Shown piece by piece: positions 1 through 5,823 of a DNA stretch of 5,823 bases. The notes under the pieces are model-generated. The model was not told the DNA's origin. It searched no databases and saw nothing but the letters and a program-made list of their open reading frames with translations. Numbering within the stretch: the stretch's first letter is position 1; each line of letters starts with the position of its first letter. A program made the translations under genes and the position numbers. Where the stretch lies: NCBI GenBank assembly GCA_905216175.1, contig CAJMSV010000104.1, positions 1-5,823 of the forward strand, read 5' to 3'. This DNA is from an uncultured bacterium (GTDB lineage: Bacteria > Actinomycetota > Coriobacteriia > Coriobacteriales > Coriobacteriaceae).

Positions 1-385
1 AGACGTCGAAGCCGGCGATGGAGGTGTAGGGGTAGGCAACCTGCGAAAACGCTACGACGCCTACGATATAGACAATGACGATAAGACCCAGGACGATAAA
101 GAGCGTCGTCTTTTTGCCCGACTTATTGTTCTCGGCGGGTTTGCGCGCGGGGCCGCGATCGCCTCGAGCGTGCGTGGGGGGCTGCTTGGGCGCATTGCCG
201 TTTGCCTGGCGCTGCTGACGTTGTTGACGCTGCTGTCGCTGTTGGTTCGGGCGTTGGGAAGCGTTTGCTGCACTACGCTGCTGACCGTGGCTCGGCGCGA
301 TAGGACGCGGCGACTGAACGCCGCCGGTGTGCCTGCTCGGCTGCTGCGGATCGGGAATCAGTTGAGTTCGATCGTTTTGCGACAT
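1..385 (-). CDS. Membrane-anchored extracytoplasmic protein, N-terminal part (VanW / peptidoglycan-binding-like?), cut by window edge
   Basis: The frame is open from an ATG at 385 to the window edge, giving 128 residues with no stop, so the C-terminal part is missing. Residues 1-92 are hydrophilic and probably disordered, rich in Q, R, P and N, with a QQR repeat at residues 48-59 (bases 209-244). Lysines (KKT, 91-93) precede one membrane segment at about 94-113, so the tail should be cytoplasmic and the rest outside. The last visible residues, AYPYTSIAGFDV (117-128), resemble the opening 'YP.T.I.G.DVSG' of peptidoglycan-binding_4/VanW-type proteins common in Gram-positives; this family call is from memory and weak. 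The start is chosen because AAGGA (400-396) lies 10 bases before this ATG; an in-frame ATG at 394 is only one base from it. A TATAAT box lies upstream. Existence of the gene is much surer than its function. Confidence 0.75.
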   Translation of the reverse strand, partial: MSQNDRTQLIPDPQQPSRHTGGVQSPRPIAPSHGQQRSAANASQRPNQQRQQRQQRQQRQANGNAPKQPPTHARGDRGPARKPAENNKSGKKTTLFIVLGLIVIVYIVGVVAFSQVAYPYTSIAGFDV

Positions 386-442
386 CGTATGCATATCCTT
401 CGATTTTCGCCTTGCGGTTCATCGTGTTTTTACTGGGCTTGC

Positions 443-448
443 ATTATA
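443..448 (-). promoter_or_regulatory. -10 box of the left-edge membrane protein gene
   Basis: On the minus strand this reads TATAAT, a perfect consensus -10, about 58 bases before the chosen ATG. No good -35 is visible: the position 17 bases upstream reads ACCACA, and there is no extended -10 TG. It lies downstream of the sdaA terminator, so it would give the membrane protein gene its own transcript. Confidence 0.55.
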
Positions 449-488
449 GCGATTGCCCTGCTGTTTGTGGTACGGAAACGGTTGCATT

Positions 489-518
489 CAAAAGAGGTGG
501 GACATTTGTCCCACCTTT
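489..518 (-). terminator. Terminator of sdaA, built on a near-perfect palindrome
   Basis: Arms AGGTGGGACA (495-504) and TGTCCCACCT (507-516) are perfectly complementary around a 2-base centre; in RNA this gives a 9-bp stem with a 4-base loop. On the minus strand the stem starts 18 bases after the sdaA stop and is followed by CTTTTG. The U-tract is short, so termination is likely but not certain. The near-perfect dyad could also be a protein-binding site. Confidence 0.6.
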
Positions 519-534
519 GAGTCGTTCTTTGCCG

Positions 535-2142
535 CTATCCGCACACACCGCATTTTGCACAGGCCGAAAGTGCGGCCGGAGCCTGCGCAATGCCGCCCTT
601 TGCGGTTTCGCGCAGGGTTGCGGGCAGCGCGTGACCCACCAAGAGCAAGACAAGTGCCATTTGATCAAACGGTACCAGTCTCTTAATGCCGGCGAGGGCG
701 AGCTGCGCCGAGCTAAAGGCCGCGGCCACGCCGATGGCGTTACGGTTTTGGCAGGGCACCTCAACGAGGCCGCCTACGGGGTCACAAACGAGGCCCAACA
801 GGTTACTCAGCGCGATGGAACTGGCGTCGAGCGCCTGCTCGGGCGTGCCGCCGAGCATCTGCACCAGCGCGGCGGCTGCCATGGCGGCGGCGCTTCCTAC
901 CTCGGCTTGGCAGCCGCCCTCGGCGCCGGCAACGCAGGCGCTTGTGGTGAGGTTGAGGCCGATGGCGGCTGCGCAGTAGAGCGCGTCCATGACCTGCTCG
1001 TCGTCGAGCTGCAGGCGATCGGCGAGCGCCAGCACGCAGCCGGGCACAACACCCGCGGATCCTGCCGTCGGAGCGGCGACGATCACGCCCATGGTGGCGG
1101 AGCGCTCGAGCACGGCCATGGCGCGGGCCACGGCGTCGGTCTGGACGGCGCCCATTAAGCTGGAGCTCAGGTCGTTGTGGCCGGTGGCGTCGACAAGCTT
1201 GGCCTCGCCGCCAATGAGTCCGCCGAGCGATCGCTGCGGATTGGCGATGGGGGCCGTGGTCTCGTCTTTCATGACTTCGAGCACGCGACGCATGGAAGCG
1301 ACGGCGTGCTGCTCGCCGGTCAGGCGTGCCTCGCGCACGGCCATGACGGCGCCGATGCTGAGCCCCAGTTCCTCACACGCATCGAGCAGCTGCTCGCCGT
1401 CGTCGAAGATCTCCTTTGCCGAGACGCCGGGGGAGAGCGACGAGGCAGAACCGGGAAGCTCGATAAAGGTCGCGTAATCGACATTGTCGAGTTTGCGTAG
1501 CATGGGGACAACGGTGTCGTCGGGCGCGCCGTCGGTCTCAAAGACGGAGTAGGCCTGGCCGCCCACTTCGGTGCGGTAAGTGCGGCAGAACGCGATGTTC
1601 ACGTGGGCGTAGGCGAGCAGGTTCGTAAGCGCGGCGAGCACGCCAGGAACGTCCTTGTGCGCCACGAAGAGCGTGGAATACATGCCCGAGATGTCGACGC
1701 CGACGCCGTTAATGCGGCTGATGCGCATCTTGCCGCCGCCCAGGCTCTCGCCGCGGACCTGTGCCGTGGCGCCCGTGTCGTCGACCATGTCGATGTCGAC
1801 GGTGTTGGGGTGGATGGAGGCGTCGTCGCCCTTGATGTCAAAGTGATATTCGAGGCCCTGCTCACGTGCGAGGTCGAAGGCCTGCTTGATGTTCTCGTCA
1901 TCGGTGTCGAGGCCCAGGATGCCCGCGACGAGCGCACGGTCGGTGCCGTGGCCGCGGTAGGTGTGGGCGAAGGAGTTCCACAGGCCAAAGGTGACTTTGG
2001 TGATGCGGCCTTCCAGCAGGCTGGCGGCAACATGGGCGCACCGCAGGGCGCCGGCGGTGTGCGATGAACTGGGGCCGACCATGACGGGGCCCAAGATCTC
2101 GAATGCCGAGGTCGTAGCTAGTGTTTGCGGCTTGCCTGCCAT
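535..2142 (-). CDS. sdaA: L-serine dehydratase (L-serine ammonia-lyase), iron-sulfur, single chain with ACT domain
   Basis: A cytoplasmic enzyme of 535 residues converting L-serine to pyruvate and ammonia with an oxygen-sensitive [4Fe-4S] cluster (family knowledge). The beta domain spans about 10-150 and has the signature GPSSSHTAG (23-31). An ACT-like domain follows at about 154-230, with D164-x-P166-G167 in the usual DxPG turn. The alpha domain fills about 243-535, with APTAGSAGVVPG (357-368). Cluster cysteines are C411 (GGCQAE), C453 (CDPVGG) and C464 (EVPCQ); the 42 and 11 residue spacing matches E. coli SdaA C343/C385/C396. The C-terminus has three more cysteines (528, 531, 534). E. coli SdaA is about 454 residues and lacks ACT; two-chain enzymes carry ACT on the beta subunit, so this is a beta-ACT-alpha fusion. 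The start at 2142 is set by CAGGAG five bases upstream and by where homology begins. Its leader holds two hairpins; a terminator follows the stop. Confidence 0.96.
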   Translation of the reverse strand: MAGKPQTLATTSAFEILGPVMVGPSSSHTAGALRCAHVAASLLEGRITKVTFGLWNSFAHTYRGHGTDRALVAGILGLDTDDENIKQAFDLAREQGLEYHFDIKGDDASIHPNTVDIDMVDDTGATAQVRGESLGGGKMRISRINGVGVDISGMYSTLFVAHKDVPGVLAALTNLLAYAHVNIAFCRTYRTEVGGQAYSVFETDGAPDDTVVPMLRKLDNVDYATFIELPGSASSLSPGVSAKEIFDDGEQLLDACEELGLSIGAVMAVREARLTGEQHAVASMRRVLEVMKDETTAPIANPQRSLGGLIGGEAKLVDATGHNDLSSSLMGAVQTDAVARAMAVLERSATMGVIVAAPTAGSAGVVPGCVLALADRLQLDDEQVMDALYCAAAIGLNLTTSACVAGAEGGCQAEVGSAAAMAAAALVQMLGGTPEQALDASSIALSNLLGLVCDPVGGLVEVPCQNRNAIGVAAAFSSAQLALAGIKRLVPFDQMALVLLLVGHALPATLRETAKGGIAQAPAALSACAKCGVCG

Positions 2143-2147
2143 ATGCG

Positions 2148-2153
2148 CTCCTG
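2148..2153 (-). promoter_or_regulatory. Ribosome binding site of sdaA
   Basis: CAGGAG on the minus strand, five bases before the ATG at 2142. It decides the start: the reading frame stays open far upstream, through element A and into the metK region, but that stretch has no homology-like content and no comparable site. Confidence 0.85.
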
Positions 2154-2170
2154 TTCTATCCCGTCGTCCC

Positions 2171-2201
2171 GAACGGCGGGGCATACTCTGTCCCGCCGTT
2201 C
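2171..2201 (-). other. Hairpin in the sdaA leader
   Basis: GAACGGCGGG and CCCGCCGTTC (10 bp, perfect) enclose an 11-base loop. On the minus strand it lies between element A and the sdaA ribosome binding site, which stays free about 18 bases downstream. There is no T-tract, so it is not a standard terminator. Four bases (2198-2201) are shared with the outer arm of element A, so the two stems compete at their junction. Confidence 0.6.
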
Positions 2202-2318
2202 CGAGGGCTTTAGTATTTGGTCGCCTGCTCGGACAGTCCTGCTCGCACGGAGGCCACATTAAGTGGCCTCCGGCTCGTGCGGAACTCGCGATCGACCAAA
2301 TACTAAAGCCCTCGGAAC
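2198..2318 (-). repeat. Long inverted repeat A with conserved core; possible structured RNA in the sdaA leader
   Basis: The outer arms, 2198-2223 and 2293-2318, are 26 bp and perfectly complementary. Inside lie 69 bases with an inner hairpin (2249-2257 with 2263-2271, 9 bp, 5-base loop). Minus-strand order is: outer arm, TTCCGCACG (2284-2276), inner hairpin, GCAGGACTGTCCGAG (2242-2228), outer arm. The core matches element C (5702-5810) in sequence, order and spacing, while both sets of stems differ. It lies after the metK terminator and before sdaA, on the sdaA coding strand, so it would form part of the sdaA leader or a small separate RNA. A mobile palindromic element is the alternative. The structure is certain; its role is unknown. 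Confidence 0.9.
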
Positions 2319-2320
2319 TA

Positions 2321-2326
2321 AGGATA
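2321..2326 (-). promoter_or_regulatory. Possible -10 box (TATCCT) ahead of element A / sdaA
   Basis: TATCCT on the minus strand, two bases before the outer arm of element A. It matches four of six consensus bases. A TTGCAG at 2351-2346 could be a poor -35 at a long 19-base spacing. The call rests mostly on the same hexamer standing at the same place before element C (5693-5698). It would start transcription close to the first base of the stem. Confidence 0.3.
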
Positions 2327-2410
2327 CATGGTAGAGGCGCGTGTGCTGCAAAATTCATTAGCTGGTGACGCAGCGTAGGCTCATATCGAAGCATCTTCAC
2401 CACCGGGTTA

Positions 2411-2445
2411 ATAAAAAAGAAGCACCGCTTGGGGGCGGTACTTCT
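2411..2445 (-). terminator. Rho-independent terminator of metK
   Basis: On the minus strand an 11-bp stem, AGAAGTACCGC with GCGGTGCTTCT (one G-U pair), closes a 6-base loop and runs into TTTTTTAT. It starts about 40 bases after the metK stop. It separates metK from sdaA. The A/T-rich flanks on the other side could make it work in both directions. Confidence 0.92.
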
Positions 2446-2485
2446 TTTGAAAGCGCATGCGTGTTGTGACCTTGGTGGTTCCCAA

Positions 2486-3766
<1,281 letters not shown>

Positions 3767-3779
3767 GATTGTCCTTTCA

Positions 3780-3815
3780 AAAACGTGTCCCGGCGACCGT
3801 TACCATTCCGCCGGG
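3780..3815 (-). other. Hairpin plus T-run in the metK leader
   Basis: On the minus strand CCCGGCG (3815-3809) pairs with CGCCGGG (3795-3789) around a 13-base loop. Five bases follow, then TTTTT (3784-3780), directly before the ribosome binding site. It looks like a weak attenuator, or simply a leader hairpin. The leader predicted from the TATGAT box is only about 60 bases, too short for a SAM-I riboswitch, and I recognise no SAM-binding motif. Confidence 0.4.
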
Positions 3816-3833
3816 CTCTCTATGCAAGGGCAC

Positions 3834-3839
3834 ATCATA
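3834..3839 (-). promoter_or_regulatory. -10 box of metK
   Basis: TATGAT on the minus strand, five of six consensus bases, about 67 bases before the metK ATG. The -35 position (TGTGAA, 3861-3856, 16-base spacing) is poor. It lies just outside element B. Confidence 0.5.
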
Positions 3840-3872
3840 GCGCGTAAATCAAACATTCACACCCTTTCCGCA

Positions 3873-4009
3873 CCTACTCATTGGGCAGCTAATTTGGGAC
3901 GGGGCTTTTTTAGCTACCCCGGCTGAATGTTTGCTGGTTTAGTCGATAGCCTGCCGGGGCAGCTAAAAAAGCCCCGTCCCAAATTAGCTGCCCGGCTTCG
4001 ATGAGTAGG
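3873..4009. repeat. Long nested inverted repeat B between divergent metK and gltX (REPIN-like)
   Basis: Arms 3883-3922 and 3954-3993 pair over 40 bp with one mismatch (A3916 against C3960); the outer 33 bp are perfect. The loop is 31 bases. A further 9-bp outer pairing joins CCTACTCAT (3873-3881) and ATGAGTAGG (4001-4009). Each arm is itself partly palindromic: GGGCAGCTA at one end and TAGCTGCCC (TAGCTACCC in the left arm) at the other, around a stretch with GGGACGGGGC and T6. So the unit is about 40 bp, present twice head to head. Since both neighbouring genes point away, it cannot be a terminator for either coding region. A REP/MITE-type repeat is the best guess. Confidence 0.92.
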
Positions 4010-4044
4010 TCGGTGCCCTTTGTGCGGAGGTTGCTTTGATGCTT

Positions 4045-4050
4045 TATACT
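4045..4050 (+). promoter_or_regulatory. -10 box of gltX
   Basis: TATACT, five of six consensus bases, 40 bases before the gltX ATG, giving a leader of about 34 bases. The -35 is unclear; TTGTGC at 4020-4025 would need 19-base spacing. It lies just outside element B. Confidence 0.5.
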
Positions 4051-4078
4051 GGTGCGGTTAGACATCCATCCTGCAATC

Positions 4079-4084
4079 GAGGAG
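4079..4084 (+). promoter_or_regulatory. Ribosome binding site of gltX
   Basis: GAGGAG, six bases before the ATG at 4091. It fixes the start there rather than at an in-frame GTG at 4052, which has no site and sits at the end of the -10 box. Confidence 0.88.
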
Positions 4085-4090
4085 ATTTCC

Positions 4091-5563
4091 ATGGCATCAG
4101 ACGTTCGCGTCCGCTTTGCACCCTCACCGACGGGCAAGCTGCACATTGGCGGCGCCCGCACCGCTATCTATAACTGGGCTTTTGCCCGTGCTAACGGCGG
4201 CACGTTCATCCTGCGCATCGACGACACTGACCCCACCCGCTCCACCGACGAGAACACGCAGATCATCCTGCGCGCCATGCGTTGGCTGGGCCTTGACTGG
4301 GACGAGGGTCCCGAGGTGGGCGGCGACTTTGGTCCCTACGCCCAGACCGAGCGCTTGGACCTGTACAAGCAGGCCGCCCAGAAGCTTTGGGACGAGGGCA
4401 AGGCCTATCCCTGCTTCTGCACCAAGGAGCAGCTCGACGCCGACCGCAAGGCCGCGCAGGAGCGCAAGGACCCCTTCCAGGGCTATCAGCGCCGTTGCCG
4501 CGATCTTGATCCCGAGGAGGCCCGCCGCCGCATCGAGGCTGGCGAGTCCTACGTCCTGCGCATCAAGGTGCCCGAGGACCGCGGCGACGTCGTCATCCAC
4601 GACGCCGTCCACGGCGAGGTGACCTTCGACGCCAAGGAGCTCGACGACTTTGTCATCTTCCGCTCCGATGGCACGCCCACGTACAACTTCGCGACCGTCG
4701 TCGACGACGCCATGATGAAGATCACCCACGTCATTCGCGGCGACGACCACCTGTCCAACACCCCGCGCCAGGTCATGGTCTATGAGGCCCTCGGCGCGCC
4801 CGTGCCCACGTTCGCCCACATCTCCATGATTCTGGGCGCCGACGGCAAGAAGCTCTCCAAGCGCCACGGCGCCACCTCGGTGGAGGAGTACCGCGACGCC
4901 GGTTACCTGTCCGATGCCTTCGTCAATTACCTGGCTCTGCTCGGCTGGTCCCTCGATGGCGAAACGACGATCGTTCCCCGCGACGTGCTTGCCTCCAAAT
5001 TCTCGCTCGATCACGTGTCCAAGAACCCGGCTACGTTCGATCCCAAGAAGCTCGACTGGATCCAAGCGGAGTACATTCGCACCATGACCGACAAGGAGTT
5101 CGCCGATAAGATCATGGTTCCGGAGCTACATGAGGCCGGCTTGATCGAAGGCAACCTTGAGTACGATGAGGCTTGGATCGATGCGCTTGCCGCCATCGCA
5201 AAGCCGCGTACCAAGTTCCCGGCAGATGTCGTTACGGTAGCCTCCCCCATCTTCGCCACTGCCGAGACGCTCGAGTACGACGAGAAGTCCGTGGCGAAGG
5301 GCCTTGCCAAGGAGGGCATGGGTATCATTCTCGACGAGGCCGAAGCGGCACTCGCCGACGTTGAATGGACGCCTGCGGCCATCGATGCCGCCCTGGAGCC
5401 GCTGCCCGAGAAGCTCGACCTCAAGAAGCGCATCGTCTTTCCGGCCGTTCGCGTGGCGATCTGCGGCAATCTGGTGAGCCCCCCGCTTTCGGACACCATG
5501 GCGCTCATCGGCCGCGAAGACTGCATGGCCCGCATCGCCCGCGCCAAGACGATGGCTTTGTAG
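4091..5563 (+). CDS. gltX: Glutamyl-tRNA synthetase
   Basis: A cytoplasmic class I aminoacyl-tRNA synthetase charging tRNA(Glu) with glutamate. In organisms without GlnRS the same enzyme also mischarges tRNA(Gln) for the GatCAB route; the window does not show which applies. It has 490 residues, against about 471 in E. coli. The Rossmann domain opens with FAPSPTGKLHIGGARTA (9-25; HIGH-type motif HIGG at 18-21), followed by LRIDDTDPTRS (41-51). The KMSKS-type loop is KKLSKRHG (253-260). The helical anticodon-binding part follows from about 320 and ends with VRVAICGNLVSPPL (453-466), typical of the family. C108-x-C110 and C136 match three zinc ligands of the E. coli enzyme (C98, C100, C125); the fourth, H127 there, would be D138 here. 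The gene has its own promoter box, a clear ribosome binding site and two terminators after the stop. Confidence 0.98.
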   Translation: MASDVRVRFAPSPTGKLHIGGARTAIYNWAFARANGGTFILRIDDTDPTRSTDENTQIILRAMRWLGLDWDEGPEVGGDFGPYAQTERLDLYKQAAQKLWDEGKAYPCFCTKEQLDADRKAAQERKDPFQGYQRRCRDLDPEEARRRIEAGESYVLRIKVPEDRGDVVIHDAVHGEVTFDAKELDDFVIFRSDGTPTYNFATVVDDAMMKITHVIRGDDHLSNTPRQVMVYEALGAPVPTFAHISMILGADGKKLSKRHGATSVEEYRDAGYLSDAFVNYLALLGWSLDGETTIVPRDVLASKFSLDHVSKNPATFDPKKLDWIQAEYIRTMTDKEFADKIMVPELHEAGLIEGNLEYDEAWIDALAAIAKPRTKFPADVVTVASPIFATAETLEYDEKSVAKGLAKEGMGIILDEAEAALADVEWTPAAIDAALEPLPEKLDLKKRIVFPAVRVAICGNLVSPPLSDTMALIGREDCMARIARAKTMAL

Positions 5564-5593
5564 TTCCCTGCAGTCACACGAATACAGCCTTTC

Positions 5594-5624
5594 AAAAGAG
5601 CTCGGTCCACCGCCGAGCTCTTTT
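5594..5624 (+). terminator. Rho-independent terminator of gltX
   Basis: AAAAGAGCTCGG (5594-5605) pairs perfectly with CCGAGCTCTTTT (5613-5624) around a 7-base loop, 30 bases after the stop. The T-run is partly inside the stem. The symmetric A and T flanks would let it work on either strand. Confidence 0.88.
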
Positions 5625-5635
5625 CCTATCTCAAA

Positions 5636-5660
5636 CGTGCGCGAAGCGCACGCTCTTTTT
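5636..5660 (+). terminator. Second, tandem terminator after gltX
   Basis: CGTGCGC (5636-5642) and GCGCACG (5646-5652) form a 7-bp stem with a GAA loop, followed by CTCTTTTT. It is only 11 bases after the first terminator and has the better T-run, so the pair should give tight termination ahead of element C. Confidence 0.75.
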
Positions 5661-5692
5661 CCTCTCGCTTAGCCGTAGGGACTTGAATGCTC

Positions 5693-5698
5693 TATCCT
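5693..5698 (+). promoter_or_regulatory. Possible -10 box (TATCCT) ahead of element C
   Basis: TATCCT stands three bases before the outer arm of element C, as it does two bases before element A. A -35 is not convincing (TTAGCC at 5669-5674, 18-base spacing). Being after two terminators, element C would need a promoter here if it is transcribed on the plus strand. Confidence 0.3.
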
Positions 5699-5701
5699 AG
5701 A

Positions 5702-5810
5702 GGCGGTTGGCATGCCGAGTTTCGGTAGATTCCGCACGCAAAGAAGCGTCCAGTGGACGCTTCGTCTTGCGCAGGACCTGACCGAGCCGAAACTCGGCAT
5801 GCCAACCGCC
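5702..5810 (+). repeat. Long inverted repeat C with the same core as element A; possible structured RNA
   Basis: Outer arms 5702-5725 and 5787-5810 are 24 bp and perfectly complementary, enclosing 61 bases. The order is: outer arm, TTCCGCACG (5730-5738), inner hairpin GAAGCGTCC/GGACGCTTC (5743-5751 with 5755-5763, 3-base loop), GCAGGACCTGACCGAG (5771-5786), outer arm. The core matches element A; the stems do not. It follows the two gltX terminators on the plus strand, so it is not the gltX terminator; it could be the leader of a gene beyond the window, a free small RNA or a mobile element. The last 13 bases of the window show nothing further. Confidence 0.9.
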
Positions 5811-5823
5811 AGCCTCGCAGTTA

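Noticed and set aside
412..1158. Plus-strand open frame of 248 residues opposite sdaA
   Set aside because: It is the GC-rich antisense shadow of sdaA, rich in H, G, A and R, with no recognisable domain.
2198..2318. Invertible promoter or recombinase-switched segment
   Set aside because: The 69-base interior is too short for known invertible segments, no recombinase gene is nearby, and the core has a fixed direction shared with element C.
4052..4090. GTG start 13 codons upstream for gltX
   Set aside because: It overlaps the end of the -10 region, has no ribosome binding site, and the family N-terminus begins right after the ATG at 4091.
3910..4161. Small minus-strand open frame of 83 residues across element B and the gltX start
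   Set aside because: Half of it is the inverted repeat and the rest is antisense to gltX; no credible coding signal.
4124..5065. Minus-strand open frame of 313 residues opposite gltX
   Set aside because: Antisense shadow of gltX with biased composition and no motif.
5693..5823. T-box leader of a gene beyond the right edge
   Set aside because: No GGTGG-type T-box core, specifier-type layout or antiterminator was visible in the region.

Overview
The window is GC-rich bacterial chromosome carrying three complete housekeeping genes and the first part of a fourth, on both strands. The gene content, the GC-rich codon use, the single-chain serine dehydratase with an internal ACT domain and the style of the membrane-anchored protein at the left edge suggest an anaerobic actinobacterium of the class Coriobacteriia, perhaps Collinsella-like. 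That placement is an inference from recall, not from a search.

Layout, left to right. (1) 1-385, minus strand: N-terminal part of a membrane-anchored extracytoplasmic protein (Q/R-rich cytoplasmic tail, one membrane segment, start of an outer domain), cut by the window edge, with a TATAAT promoter box upstream. (2) 535-2142, minus: sdaA, an iron-sulfur L-serine dehydratase with beta, ACT and alpha parts in one chain, ending in a terminator built on a near-perfect palindrome. (3) 2143-2485: intergenic region with the metK terminator, a long inverted repeat (element A, 2198-2318) and a second hairpin in the sdaA leader. (4) 2486-3766, minus: metK, S-adenosylmethionine synthetase. (5) 3767-4090: divergent region between metK and gltX, with a promoter box for each gene and a very long inverted repeat (element B, 3873-4009) between them. 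(6) 4091-5563, plus: gltX, glutamyl-tRNA synthetase. (7) 5564-5823: two tandem terminators, then a third long inverted repeat (element C, 5702-5810).

The three enzymes are linked only by general amino-acid metabolism: SdaA turns serine into pyruvate and ammonia, MetK activates methionine as SAM, and GltX charges tRNA with glutamate. Terminators between them suggest separate transcription units.

The most notable signal is non-coding. Elements A and C have unrelated outer arms (26 and 24 bp, each perfectly self-complementary) and unrelated 9-bp inner hairpins. Read in the direction of the neighbouring genes, however, they share unpaired core sequences in the same order and spacing (TTCCGCACG, inner hairpin, then GCAGGAC..TG.CCGAG), and both have TATCCT just upstream. 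Conserved loops with changing but always paired stems is the pattern expected of a structured RNA family or a structure-dependent mobile element. Element B is built differently, from two inverted copies of a roughly 40-bp unit that is itself partly palindromic, as in REPIN-type repeats.
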